NCBI GenBank assembly: GCA_037176705.1 | Contig: CM073895.1 | Coordinates: 106,652,551 to 106,716,550 of the forward strand | Source: Molossus alvarezi | Taxonomy: Eukaryota > Chordata > Mammalia > Chiroptera > Molossidae | DNA: 64,000 nucleotides | Direction: 5' to 3' | In this document: positions 22,024 through 35,724 of the stretch, one piece after another | Numbering within the stretch: the stretch's first letter is position 1 | Layout: every line of letters starts with the position of its first letter | Translations under genes and position numbers: made by a program | The notes under the pieces: generated by a model | Database searches by the model: none | What the model was told of the DNA's origin: nothing | The model's input: only the letters and a program-made list of their open reading frames with translations

Positions 22024-23980
22024 TAAGTACCTTTGCAGGGAAAGTGTGAACAAACATGTTCTAGTCAAACAACTGTTGGAATGAATGAATATTTCCATTT
22101 GGGTTAAGTGAATGCACAGATCTTGAGTAACATGAACACTTTAACGTACATTCTCCTCGTTTTATAGGGAGATCCAGTCATATCATGGAAAGAACCACTA
22201 GGACAGAGCACACTTATGTGTAGAATCAAAAGTTATCCCTTTTTGTGTTCTGTGTTGTTCATGGTTTCAAAGATTGGATCGTCTTGAAGCCCATTTTAAG
22301 GCGATACTTGGAAAAAGTTTGGTTTCTGCTGTAGCAGTTGGTTTCACATGATTCTTACTCAGAACAGTTCACCAACGTATGGCCAAGACTGAATCAATGG
22401 AAAGATTGATAACTACTGGTGTCACACATGTGCATTCTTGAAGCAGTGAAACTGAACACATCTAAAGTGATGTAGTTGAAACATTGGTTGTTTCCATGCA
22501 TGAGTAAATCCATGAATTGGAAGACACTGACAATACCAAGGGTTTTTCACATTGAACATCTCTGTGAATGAGAACAAGAGGAGTGTTCTAGAGAAAATGC
22601 ACTTGTGCAGTGGAGCTGGGTATGCACTTCAATTACGTACTCACTAACTATGCCCGGTGTGCAGGGCATACTTTACATTGGAGTGTCAAACAGTGTTGTA
22701 AGTAAATGGAGGTGTCTACCTTCTTTCCTATGTGACCAGGAAAGTCAACCTGTACTAGTTGATGAGGCAGCCTTTCCACATACTACCTTTTAGCCCTGCA
22801 TATGTGTGTTTGCCTGGAAGTGTCTATGAGTCATCTTGATATCCAACAAAGGCTGGGCTGTAGAAATCAAACACATTGGTTAGGGCAATGTTCAGGTCAT
22901 GGAAATCTATACCCTATTCAGTTCTACACACATTCTTTAAAGTTGTGACCGAATGAATCAGTGTCATTCTTGGATCCATCATACATTTCACTGTTTGTAC
23001 CGATTTCCTCAAACAACATAAGGAGAAGATACCTGTTTACTCCGGAGAATTCAAAGTAAACGCTTTCCATCATTGTGAAATGGTGGAATTGTACCTTGTT
23101 CATGAATGGAATCTCCCGAACCTATCTTTCTAATTCCCTGTGACAAATTCAGCCTATTTCTTGATAACTGACAAGTACTCAATCCCCTTATTCCAGCCAT
23201 TAGAACAAAAAAGGGATCAATTTAAAAGAGGGACTGTCAGTCTTTGAACAATGGTCATGGATTCACTTGTTTCAAGACTATTTCCCCGAAGAACCTATGG
23301 GAATACACTGACATAGTCAAAAGTGTTCATGACTGGTGTTCTTTCTGTGCAGAATAATAGAATAACATTCAGTTCAAGAGCAGAATGGAAACCTTAATAC
23401 GGTTGCAGTGTCCAATGGACTGTTCAGTGGCTCCCTGTTCAAAGAACTGTGTTCCAATAGACAACCTTCTTCAAATAATATCCAAATATTGAGAAAAAGA
23501 TTCTAGGGCTATAACCGCTTCACACGAAATGGAACCACCACTGTTGTTCAGTTTTTCAGATTACGTGTTCTTAGTACAGTTGTGGAAAGTATTGATTTAA
23601 GGAAATGTGGCTACCTGACTCTTGATAGGTCCTTAGATATACTTTTCACTCTAGTTTGATTGTAGGAGAGTGTATACAAACCAAACCTATTCCAAATGAA
23701 CTGTGTTAGAACTCTTCACTTCAGTGGCACCAAAGTCACTTCCATAAAGCCTAGAGCGTGAGGATCCTCAAAGCATCTGTTGTTTTGGTTAAGTGTTTAA
23801 GAAATGTCCATTTCTGAAGGTGGAATCACACTTAAGCTTCGCAGTGTAAGTTTCTTTCCCTTGTTCCAGACAAAGAGACACAAGTCTTGCTGGTGCAGTC
23901 TTGGATATACTGAACTATGGGCAAAACTCTGTGAGAGCCAGGGCCACATTCACTCAGTGGCATGTTTCTCCCAAGGAAGT
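22024..23980 (+). repeat. Satellite monomer M6 (short)
   Basis: A 1,957-bp monomer. It shares with M8, and only M8, the markers tgtttccatgcatgagt (22489), tgcacttcaattacg (22623), tactcacta (22638) and ctccggagaattc (23040). They diverge near the end (M6 catttctgaagg, ccaaggaagttaattacc). No gene. Confidence 0.94.
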
Positions 23981-25941
23981 TAATTACCTTTGCAGGGAAA
24001 GTGTGAACAAACATGTTCTAGTCAAACAACTGTTGGAATGAATGAATATCTCCATTTGGGTTAAGTGAATGCACAGATCTTGAGTAACATGAACACTTTA
24101 ACGTACATTCTCCTCGTTTTATAGGGAGATCCAGTCATATCATGGAAAGAACAACTAGGACAGAGCACACTTATGTGTAGAATCAAAAGTTATCCCTTTT
24201 TGTGTTCTGTGTTGTACATGGTTTCAAAGATTGGATCGTCTTGAAGCCCATTTTTGAAGGCGATACTTGGAAAAAGTTTGGTTTCTGCTGTAGCAGTTGG
24301 TTTCACATGATTCTTACTCAGAACAGTGAACCAACGTATGTCCAAGACTGAATCAATGGAAAGATTGATAACTACTGGTTTCACACATGTGCATTCTTGA
24401 AGCAGTGAAACTGAACACATCTAAAGTGATGAAGTTGAAACATTGGTTGTCTCCATGCAAGGAGTAAATCCATGAATTGGAAGACACTGACAATACCAAG
24501 GGTTTTTCACATTGAACATCTCTGTGAATGAGAACAAGGGGAGTGTTCTAGAGAAAATGCACTTGTGCAGTGGACCTGGGTATCCATTTCAATTACTTAC
24601 ACACTAACTATGCCCGGTGTGCAGGGCATACTTTACATTGGAGTGTCAAACAGTGTTGTAAGTAAATGCAGGTGTCTGCCTTCTTTCCTATGTGACCAAA
24701 AAGGCAACCTGTACTAGTTGATGAGGCAGCCTTTCCACATACTACCTTTTAGCCCTGCATATGTGTTTTTTGCCTGGGAGTGTCTATGAGTCATCTTGAT
24801 ATCCAACAAAGGTTGGGCTGCAGAAATCAAACACATTGGTTAGGGAAATGTTGAGGTCATGGAAATCTATACCCTATTCAGTTCTACACACATTCTTTAA
24901 AGTTGTGACCGAATGAATCAGTGTCATTCTTGGATCCATCATACATTTCACTGTTTGTACCGATTTCCTCAAACAACATAAGGAGTAGATACCTGTTTTC
25001 TCCTGAGAATTCAAAGTAAACGCTTTCCATCATTGTGAAATGCTGGAATTGTACCTTGTTCATGAATGGAATCTCCCGAATCTGTCTTTCTAATTCCCTG
25101 TGACAAATTCAGCCTATTTCTTGATAACTGACAAGTACTCAATCCCCTTATTCCACCCATTAGAACAAAAAAGGGATCAATTTAAAAGAGGGACTGTCAG
25201 TCTTTGAACAATGGTCATGGATTCACTTGTTTCAAGACTATTTCCCTGAAGATCCTATGGAAATACACAGGCATAGTCAAAAGTGTTCATGACTGGTATT
25301 CTTTCTGTGCAGAATAATAGAATAACATTCAGTTCAAGAGCAGAATGGAAACCTTAATACGGTTGCAGTGTCCAATGGACTGTTCAGTGGCTCCCTGTTC
25401 AAAGAACTGTGTTCTAATAGACAACCTTCTTCAAATAATATTCAAATATTGAGAAAAAGATTCTAGGGCTATACCCGCTTCACATGAAATGGAACCACCA
25501 CTGTTGTTCAGTTTTTCAGATTACGTGTTCTTAGTACAGTTGTTGAAAGTATTGATTTAAGGAAATGTGGCTACCTGACTCTTGATAGGTCCTTAGATAT
25601 ACTTTTCACTCTAGTTTGATTGTAGGAGAGTGTATACAAACCAAACCTATTCCAAATGAACTGTGTTAGAACTCTTCACTTCAGTGGCACCAAAGTCACT
25701 TCCATAAAGCCTAGAGCGTGAGGATCCTCAAAGCATCTGTTGTTTTGCTTAAGTGTTTAAGAAATGTCCATTTGTGAAGGTGGAATCACACTTAAGCTTC
25801 GCAGTGTAAGTTTCTTTCCCTTGTTCCAGACAAAGAGACACAAGACTTGCTGGTGCAGTCTTGGATATACTGAACTATGGGCAAAACTCTGTGAGAGCCA
25901 GGGGCCACATTCACACAGTGGCATGTTTTTCCCTGGGAAGT
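23981..25941 (+). repeat. Satellite monomer M7 (short)
   Basis: A 1,961-bp monomer beginning with the taattacc variant. Private changes: tggtttcacacatg (24377), gaccaaaaaggc (24695), aatctgtctttc (25079). Its last third duplicates M5. No gene. Confidence 0.94.
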
Positions 25942-27899
25942 TAAGTACCTTTGCAGGGAAAGTGTGAACAAACATGTTCTAGTCAAACAACTGTTGGAAT
26001 GAATGAATATTTCCATTTGGGTTAAGTGAATGCACAGATCTTGAGTAACATGAACACTTTAACGTACATTCTCCTCGTTTTATAGGGAGATCCAGTCATA
26101 TCATGGAAAGAACCACTAGGACAGAGCACACTTATGTGTAGAATCAAAAGTTATCCCTTTTTGTGTTCTGTGTTGTTCATGGTTTCAAAGATTGGATCGT
26201 CTTGAAGCCCATTTTAAGGCGATACTTGGAAAAAGTTTGGTTTCTGCTGTAGCAGTTGGTTTCACATGATTCTTACTCAGAACAGTTCACCAACGTATGG
26301 CCAAGACTGAATCAATGGAAAGATTGATAACTACTGGTGTCACACATGTGCATTCTTGAAGCAGTGAAACTGAACACATCTAAAGTGATGTAGTTGAAAC
26401 ATTGGTTGTTTCCATGCATGAGTAAATCCATGAATTGGAAGACACTGACAATACCAAGGGTTTTTCACATTGAACATCTCTGTGAATGAGAACAAGAGGA
26501 GTGTTCTAGAGAAAATGCACTTGTGCAGTGGAGCTGGGTATGCACTTCAATTACGTACTCACTAACTATGCCCGGTGTGCAGGGCATACTTTACATTGGA
26601 GTGTCAAACAGTGTTGTAAGTAAATGGAGGTGTCTACCTTCTTTCCTATGTGACCAGGAAAGTCAACCTGTACTAGTTGATGAGGCAGCCTTTCCACATA
26701 CTACCTTTTAGCCCTGCATATGTGTGTTTGCCTGGAAGTGTCTATGAGTCATCTTGATATCCAACAAAGGCTGGGCTGTAGAAATCAAACACATTGGTTA
26801 GGGCAATGTTCAGGTCATGGAAATCTATACCCTATTCAGTTCTACACACATTCTTTAAAGTTGTGACCGAATGAATCAGTGTCATTCTTGGATCCATCAT
26901 ACATTTCACTGTTTGTACCGATTTCCTCAAACAACATAAGGAGAAGATACCTGTTTACTCCGGAGAATTCAAAGTAAACGCTTTCCATCATTGTGAAATG
27001 GTGGAATTGTACCTTGTTCATGAATGGAATCTCCCGAACCTATCTTTCTAATTCCCTGTGACAAATTCAGCCTATTTCTTGATAACTGACAAGTACTCAA
27101 TCCCCTTATTCCAGCCATTAGAACAAAAAAGGGATCAATTTAAAAGAGGGACTGTCAGTCTTTGAACAATGGTCATGGATTCACTTGTTTCAAGACTATT
27201 TCCCCGAAGAACCTATGGGAATACACTGACATAGTCAAAAGTGTTCATGACTGGTGTTCTTTCTGTGCAGAATAATAGAATAACATTCAGTTCAAGAGCA
27301 GAATGGAAACCTTAATACGGTTGCAGTGTCCAATGGACTGTTCAGTGGCTCCCTGTTCAAAGAACTGTGTTCCAATAGACAACCTTCTTCAAATAATATC
27401 CAAATATTGAGAAAAAGATTCTAGGGCTATACCCGCTTCACACGAAATGGAACCACCACTGTTGTTCAGTTTTTCAGATTACGTGTTCTTAGTACAGTTG
27501 TGGAAAGTATTGATTTAAGGAAATGTGGCTACCTGACTCTTGATAGGTCCTTAGATATACTTTTCACTCTAGTTTGATTGTAGGAGAGTGTATACAAACC
27601 AAACCTATTCCAAATGAACTGTGTTAGAACTCTTCACTTCAGTGGCACCAAAGTCACTTCCATAAAGCCTAGAGCGTGAGGATCCTCAAAGCATCTGTTG
27701 TTTTGGTTAAGTGTTTAAGAAATGTCCATTTGTAAAGGTGGAATCACACTTAAACTTCGCAGTGTAAGTTTCTTTCCCTTGTTCCAGACAAAGAGACAGA
27801 AGTCTTGCTGGTGCAGTCTTGGATATACTGAACTATGGGCAAAACTCTGTGAGAGCCAGGGGCCACATTCACACAGTGGCATGTTTTTCCCTGGGAAGT
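25942..27899 (+). repeat. Satellite monomer M8 (short)
   Basis: A 1,958-bp monomer, near-twin of M6 up to about 27700. Private change: gacagaagtc (27795). It ends in the gaagtacc variant like M9-M11. No gene. Confidence 0.94.
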
Positions 27900-29858
27900 G
27901 AAGTACCTTTGCAGGGAAAGTGTGAACAAACATGTTCTAGTCAAACAACTGTTGGAATGAATGAATATTTCCATTTGGGTTAAGTGAATGCACAGATCTT
28001 GAGTAACATGAACACTTTAACGTACATTCTCCTCGTTTTATAGGGAGATCCAGTCATATCATGGAAAGAACCACTAGGACAGAGCACACTTATGTGTAGA
28101 ATCAAAAGTTATCCCTTTTTGTGTTCTGTGTTGTTCATGGTTTCAAAGATTGGATCGCCTTGAAGCCCATTTTAAGGTGATACTTGGAAAAAGTTTGGTT
28201 TCTGCTGTAGCAGTTGGTTTCACATGATTCTTACTCAGAACAGTTCACCAACGTATGGCCAAGACTGAATCAATGGAAAGATTGATAACTACTGGTGTCA
28301 CACATGTGCATTCTTGAAGCAGTGAAACTGAACACATCCAAAGTGATGAAGTTGAAACATTGGTTGTCTCCATGCAAGGAGTAAATCCATGAATTGGAAG
28401 ACACTGACAATACCAAGGGTTTTTCACATTGAACATCTCTGTGAATGAGAACAAGAGGAGTGTTCTAGAGAAAATGCACTTGTGCAGTGGAGCTGGGTAT
28501 GCATTTCAGTTACGTACACACTAACTATGCCCGGTGTGCAGGGCATACTTTACATTGGAGTGTCAAACAGTGTTGTAAGTAAATGGAGGTGTCTACCTTC
28601 TTTCCTATGTGACCAGGAAAGTCAACCTGTACTAGTTGATGAGGCAGCCTTTCCACATACTACCTTTTAGCCCTGCATATGTGTGTTTGCCTGGAAGTGT
28701 CTATGAGTCATCTTGATATCCAACAAAGGCTGGGCTGCAGAAATCAAACACATTGGTTAGGGCAATGTTCAGGTCATGGAAATCTATACCCTATTGAGTT
28801 CTACACACATTCTTTAAAGCTGTGACCGAATGAATCAGTGTCATTCTTGGATCCATCATACATTTCACTGTTTGTACCGATTTCCTCAAACAACATAAGG
28901 AGTAGATACCTGTTTTCTCCTGAGATTTCAAAGTAAACGCTTTCCATCATTGTGAAATGCTGGAATTGTACCTTGTTCATGAATGGAATCTCCCGAACCT
29001 GTCTTTCTAATTCCCTGTGACAAATTCAGCCTATTTCTTGATAACTGACAAGTACTCAATCCCCTTATTCCACCCATTAGAACAAAAAAGGGATCAATTT
29101 AAAAGAGGGACTGTCAGTCTTTGAACAATGATCATGGATTCACTTGTTTCAAGACTATTTCCCTGAAGATCCTATGGAAATACACAGGCATAGTCAAAAG
29201 TGTTCATGACTGGTGTTCTTTATGTGCAGAATAATAGAATAACATTCAGTTCAAGAGCAGAATGGAAACCTTAATACGGTTGCAGTGTCCAATGGACTGT
29301 TCAGTGGCTCCCTGTTCAAAGAACTGTGTTCTAATAGACAACCTTCTTCAAATAATATTCAAATATTGAGAAAAAGATTCTAGGGCTATACCCGCTTCAC
29401 ATGAAATGGAACCACCACTGTTGTTCAGTTTTTCAGATTACGTGTTCTTAGTACAGTTGTTGAAAGTATTGATTTAAGGAAATGTGGCTACCTGACTCTT
29501 GATAGGTCCTTAGATATACTTTTCACTCTAGTTTGATTGTAGGAGAGTGTATACAAACCAAACCTTTTCCAAATGAACTGTGTTAGAACTCTTCACTTCA
29601 GTGGCACCAAAGTCACTTCCATAAAGCCTAGAGCGTGAGGATCCTCAAAGCATCTGTTCTTTTGCTTAAGTGTTTAAGAAATGTCCATTTGTGAAGGTGG
29701 AATCACACTTAAGCTTCGCAGTGTAAGTTTCTTTCCCTTGTTCCAGACAAAGAGACACAAGTCTTGCTGGTGCAGTCTTGGATATACTGAACTATGGGCA
29801 AAACTCTGTGAGAGCCAGGGGCCACATTCACACAGTGGCATGTTTTTCCCTGGGAAGT
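27900..29858 (+). repeat. Satellite monomer M9 (short)
   Basis: A 1,959-bp monomer. The middle (attgagttctac, gagatttcaaag) resembles M13/M14, while the rest resembles M1/M10 (atgatcatgg, ttatgtgcag). It is therefore itself a mosaic. Private: ggatcgccttg (28152), ttaaggtgat (28171). No gene. Confidence 0.94.
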
Positions 29859-31817
29859 GAAGTACCTTTGCAGGGAAAGTGTGAACAAACATGTTCTAGT
29901 CAAACAACTGTTGGAATGAATGAATATTTCCATTTGGGTTAAGTGAATGCACAGATCTTGAGTAACATGAACACTTTAACGTACATTCTCCTCGTTTTAT
30001 AGGGAGATCCAGTCATATCATGGAAAGAACCACTAGGACAGAGCACACTTATGTGTAGAATCAAAAGTTATCCCTTTTTGTGTTCTGTGTTGTTCATGGT
30101 TTCAAAGATTGGATCGTCTTGAAGCCCATTTTAAGGCGATACTTGGAAAAAGTTTGGTTTCTGCTGTAGCAGTTGGTTTCACATGATTCTTACTCAGAAC
30201 AGTTCACCAACGTATGGCCAAGACTGAATCAATGGAAAGATTGATAACTACTGGTGTCACACATGTGCATTCTTGAAGCAGTGAAACTGAACACATCCAA
30301 AGTGATGAAGTTGAAACATTGGTTGTCTCCATGCAAGGAGTAAATCCATGAATTGGAAGACACTGACAATACCAAGGGTTTTTCACACTGAACATCTCTG
30401 TGAATGAGAACAAGAGGAGTGTTCTAGAGAAAATGCACTTGTGCAGTGGAGCTGGGTATGCATTTCAGTTACGTACACACTAACTATGCCCGGTGTGCAG
30501 GGCATACTTTACATTGGAGTGTCAAACAGTGTTGTAAGTAAATGGAGGTGTCTACCTTCTTTCCTATGTGACCAGGAAAGTCAACCTGTACTAGTTGATG
30601 AGGCAGCCTTTCCACATACTACCTTTTAGCCCTGCATATGTGTGTTTGCCTGGAAGTGTCTATGAGTCATCTTGATATCCAACAAAGGCTGGGCTGCATA
30701 AATCAAACACATTGGTTAGGGCAATGTTCAGGTCATGGAAATCTATACCCTATTCAGTTCTACACACATTCTTTAAAGTTGTGACCGAATGAATCAGTGT
30801 CATTCTTGGTTCCATCATACATTTCACTGTTTGTACCGATTTCCTCAAACAACATAAGGAGAAGATACCTGTTTACTCCTGAGAATTCAAAGTAAACGCT
30901 TTCCATCATTGTGAAATGCTGGAATTGTACCTTGTTCATGAATGGAATCTCCCGAACCTATATTTCTAATTCCCTGTGACAAATTCAGCCTATTTCTTGA
31001 TAACTGACAAGTACTCAATCCCCTTATTCCACCCATTAGAACAAAAAAGGGATCAATTTAAAAGAGGGACTGTCAGTCTTTGAACAATGATCATGGATTC
31101 ACTTGTTTCAAGACTATTTCCCTGAAGATCCTATGGAAATACACAGGCATAGTCAAAAGTGTTCATGACTGGTGTTCTTTATGTGCAGAATAATAGAATA
31201 ACATTCAGTTCAAGAGCAGAATGGAAACCTTAATACGGTTGCAGTGTCCAATGGACTGTTCAGTGGCTCCCTGTTCAAAGAACTGTGTTCTAATAGACAA
31301 CCTTCTTCAAATAATATTCAAATATTGAGAAAAAGATTCTAGGGCTATACCCGCTTCACATGAAATGGAACCACCACTGTTGTTCAGTTTTTCAGATTAC
31401 GTGTTCTTAGTACAGTTGTTGAAAGTATTGATTTAAGGAAATGTGGCTACCTGACTCTTGATAGGTCCTTAGATATACTTTTCACTCTAGTTTGATTGTA
31501 GGAGAGTGTATACAAACCAAACCTATTCCAAATGAACTGTGTTAAAACTCTTCACTTCAGTGGCACCAAAGTCACTTCCATAAAGCCTAGAGCGTGAGGA
31601 TCCTCAAAGCATCTGTTCTTTTGCTTAAGTGTTTAAGAAATGTCCATTTGTGAAGGTGGAATCACACTTAAGCTTCGCAGTGTAAGTTTCTTTCCCTTGT
31701 TCCAGACAAAGAGACACAAGTCTTGCTGGTGCAGTCTTGGATATACTGAACTATGGGCAAAACTCTGTGAGAGCCAGGGGCCACATTCACACAGTGGCAT
31801 GTTTTTCCCTGGGAAGT
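29859..31817 (+). repeat. Satellite monomer M10 (short)
   Basis: A 1,959-bp monomer matching M1 at all private markers I compared (cataaatcaaac, ttggttccatc, ttatgtgcag, gttaaaactc). No gene. Confidence 0.94.
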
Positions 31818-33775
31818 GAAGTACCTTTGCAGGGAAAGTGTGAACAAACATGTTCTAGTCAAACAACTGTTGGAATGAATGAATATTTCCATTTGGGTTA
31901 AGTGAATGCACAGATCTTGAGTAACATGAACACTTTAACGTACATTCTCCTCGTTTTATAGGGAGATCCAGTCATATCATGGAAAGAACCACTAGGACAG
32001 AGCACACTTATGTGTAGAATCAAAAGTTATCCCTTTTTGTGTTCTGTGTTGTTCATGGTTTCAAAGATTGGATCGTCTTGAAGCCCATTTTAAGGCGATA
32101 CTTGGAAAAAGTTTGGTTTCTGCTGTAGCAGTTGGTTTCACATGATTCTTACTCAGAACAGTTCACCAACGTATGGCCAAGACTGAATCAATGGAAAGAT
32201 TGATAACTACTGGTGTCACACATGTGCATTCTTGAAGCAGTGAAACTGAACACATCTACAGTGATTTAGTTGAAGCATTGGCTGTCTCCATGCAAGGACT
32301 AAATCCATGAATTGGAAGACACTGAAAATAACAAGGGTTTTTCACATTGAACATCTCTGTGAATGAGTACAAGAGGAGTGTTCTAGAGAAAATGCACTTG
32401 TGCAGTGGAGCTGGGTATCCATTTCAATTACGTACACACTAACTATGCCCGGTGTGCAGGGCATACTTTACATTGGAGTGTCAAACAGTGTTGTAAGTAA
32501 ATGGAGGTGTCTACCTTCTTTCCTATGTGACCAGGAAAGTCAACCTGTACTAGTTGATGAGGCAGCCTTTCCACATACTACCTTTTAGCCCTGCATATGT
32601 GTGTTTGCCTGGAAGTGTCTATGAGTCATCTTGATATCCAACAAAGGCTGGGCTGCAGAAATCAAACACATTGGTTAGGGCAATGTTCAGGTCATGGAAA
32701 TCTATACCCTATTCAGTTCTACACACATTCTTTAAAGTTGTGACCGAATGAATCAGTGTCATTCTTGGATCCATCATACATTTCACTGTTTGTACCGATT
32801 TACTCAAACAACATAAGGAGTAGATACCTGTTTTCTCCTGAGATTTCAAAGTAAACGCTTTCCATCATTGTGAAATGCTGGAATTGTACCTTGTTCATGA
32901 ATGGAATCTCCCGAACCTGTCTTTCTAATTCCCTGTGACAAATTCAGCCTATTTCTTGATAACTGACAAGTACTCAATCCCCTTATTCCAGCCATTAGAA
33001 CAAAAAAGGGATCAATTTAAAAGAGGGAGTGTCAGTCTTTGAACAATGGTCATGGATTCACTTGTTTCAAGACTATTTCCCCGAAGATCCTATGGGAATA
33101 CACAGGCATAGTCAAAAGTGTTCATGACTGGTGTTCTTTCTGTGCAGAATAATAGAATAACATTCAGTTCAAGAGCAGAATGGAATCCTTAATACGGTTG
33201 CAGTGTCCAATGGACTGTTCAGTGGCTCCCTGTTCAAAGAACTGTGTTCCAATAGACAACCTTCTTCAAATAATATCCAAATATTGAGAAAAAGATTCTA
33301 GGGCTATACCCGCTTCACACGAAATGGAACCACCACTGTTGTTCAGTTTTTCAGATTACGTGTTCTTAGTACATTGTGGAAAGTATTGATTTAAGGAAAT
33401 GTGGCTACCTGACTCTTGATAGGTCCTTAGATATACTTTTCACTCTAGTTTGATTGTAGGAGAGTGTATACAAACCAAACCTATTCCAAATGAACTGTGT
33501 TAGAACTCTTCACTTCAGTGGCACCAAAGTCACTTCCATAAAGCCTAGAGCGTGAGGATCCTCAAAGCATCTGTTGTTTTGGTTAAGTGTTTAAGAAATG
33601 TCCATTTGTAAAGGTGGAATCACACTTAAACTTCGCAGTGTAAGTTTCTTTCCCTTGTTCCGGACAAAGAGACACAAGTCTTGCTGGTGCAGTCTTGGAT
33701 ATACTGAACTATGGGCAAAACTCTGTGAGAGCCAGGGGCAACATTCACACAGTGGCATGTTTTTCCCTAGGAAGT
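31818..33775 (+). repeat. Satellite monomer M11 (short)
   Basis: A 1,958-bp monomer. Its first third carries the markers of M2 (acagtgatttagttgaagc, caaggactaaatcc); the rest is short-type. Private: tttactcaaac (32799), agtacattgtgg, a 2-nt loss (33368), ttccggacaaag (33658), ggggcaacatt (33735). No gene. Confidence 0.94.
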
Positions 33776-35724
33776 GAAGTACCTTTGCAGGGAAAGTGTG
33801 AACAAACATGTTCTAGTCAAACAACTGTTGGAATGAATGAATATTTCCATTTGGGTTAAGTGAATGCACAGATCTTGAGTAACATGAACACTTTAACGTA
33901 CATTCTCCTCGTTTTATAGGGAGATCCAGTCATATCATGGAAAGAACCACTAGGACAGAGCACACTTATGTGTAGAATCAAAAGTTATCCCTTTTTGTGT
34001 TCTGTGTTGTTCATGGTTTCAAAGATTGGATCGTCTTGAAGCCCATTTTAAGGCGATACTTGGAAAAAGTTTGGTTTCTGCTGTAGCAGTTGGTTTCACA
34101 TGATTCTTACTCAGAACAGTGAACCAACGTATGGCCAAGACTGAATCAATGGAAAGATTGATAACTACTGGTGTCACACATGTGCATTCTTGAAGCAGTG
34201 AAACTGAACACATCTAAAGTGATGTAGTTGAAACATTGGTTGTCTCCATGCAAGGAGTAAATCCATGATTTGGAAGACACTGACAATACCAAGGATTTTT
34301 CACATTGAACATCTCTGTGAATGAGAACAAGAGGAGTGTTCTAGAGAAAATGCACTTGTGCAGTGGAGCTGGGTATCCATTTCAATTACGTACACACTAA
34401 CTATGTCCGGTGTGCAGGGCATACTTTACATTGGAGTGTCAAACAGTGTTGTAAGTAAATGCAGGTGTCTGCCTTCTTTCGTATGTGTCCAGGAAAGTCA
34501 ACCTGTACTAGTTGATGAGGCATCCTTTCCACATACTACCTTTTAGCCCTGCATATGTGTTGTTTGCCTGGGAGTGTCTATGAGTCATCTTGATATCCAA
34601 CAAAGGCTGGGCTGCAGAAATCAAACACATTGGTTAGGGCAATGTTCAGGTCATGAACCCTATTCAGTTCTACACACATTCTTTAAAGTTGTGACCGAAT
34701 GAATCAGTGTCATTCTTGGATCCATCATACATTTCACTGTTTGTACCGATTTCCTCAAACAACATAAGGAGTAGATACCTGTTTTCTCCTGAGAATTCAA
34801 AGTAAACGCTTTCCATCATTGTGAAATGCTGGAATTGTACCTTGTTCATGAATGGAATCTCCCGAACCTATCTTTCTAATTCCCTGTGACAAATTCAGCC
34901 TATTTCTTGATAACTGACAATTACTCAATCCCCTTATTCCAGCCATTAGAACAAAAAAGGGATCAATTTAAAAGAGGGACTGTCAGTCTTTGAAAATGGT
35001 CATGGATTCACTTGTTTCAAGACTATTTCCCCGAAGAACCTATGGGAATACACTGGCATAGTCAAAAGTTGTCATGACTGGTGTTCTTTCTGTGCAGAAT
35101 AATAGAATAACATTCTGTTCAAGAGCAGAATGGAAACCTTAATACGGATGCAGTGTCCAATGGACTGTTCAGTGGCTCCCTGTTCAAAGAACTGTGTTCC
35201 AATAGACAACCTTCTTCAAATAATATCCAAATATTGAGAAAAAGATTCTAGGGCTATACCCGCTTCACACGAAATGGAACCACCACTGTTGTTCAGTTTT
35301 TCAGATTACGTGTTCTTAGTACAGTTGTAGAAAGTATTGATTTAAGGAAATGTGGCTACCTGACTCTTGATAGGTCCTTAGATATACTTTTCACTCTAGT
35401 TTGATTGTAGGAGAGTGTATACAAACCAAACCTATTCCAAATGAACTGTGTCAGAACTCTTCACTTCAGTGGCACCAAAGTCACTTCCATAAAGCCTAGA
35501 GCGTGAGGATCCTCAAAGCAATGTTGTTTTGGTTAAGTGTTTAAGAAATGTTCATTTGTAAAGGTGGAATCACACTTAAACTTCGCAGAGTAAGTTACTT
35601 TCCCTTGTTCCAGACTAAGAGATACAAGACTTGCTGGTGCAGTCTTGGATATACTGAACTATGGGCAAAACTCTGTGAGAGCCAGGGCCACATTCACTCA
35701 GTGGCATGTTTCTCCCAGGGAAGT
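33776..35724 (+). repeat. Satellite monomer M12 (short, most degenerate)
   Basis: The shortest monomer, 1,949 bp. It lost about 8 nt at ggtcatgaaccc (34649) and 2 nt at tttgaaaatgg (34990), and has several private substitutions (tatgtccgg, tcgtatgtgtcc, acaattactc, gttgtcatgac). Its end has the cagagtaagt and actaagagatac variants also found in M14 and M15. No gene. Confidence 0.94.
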
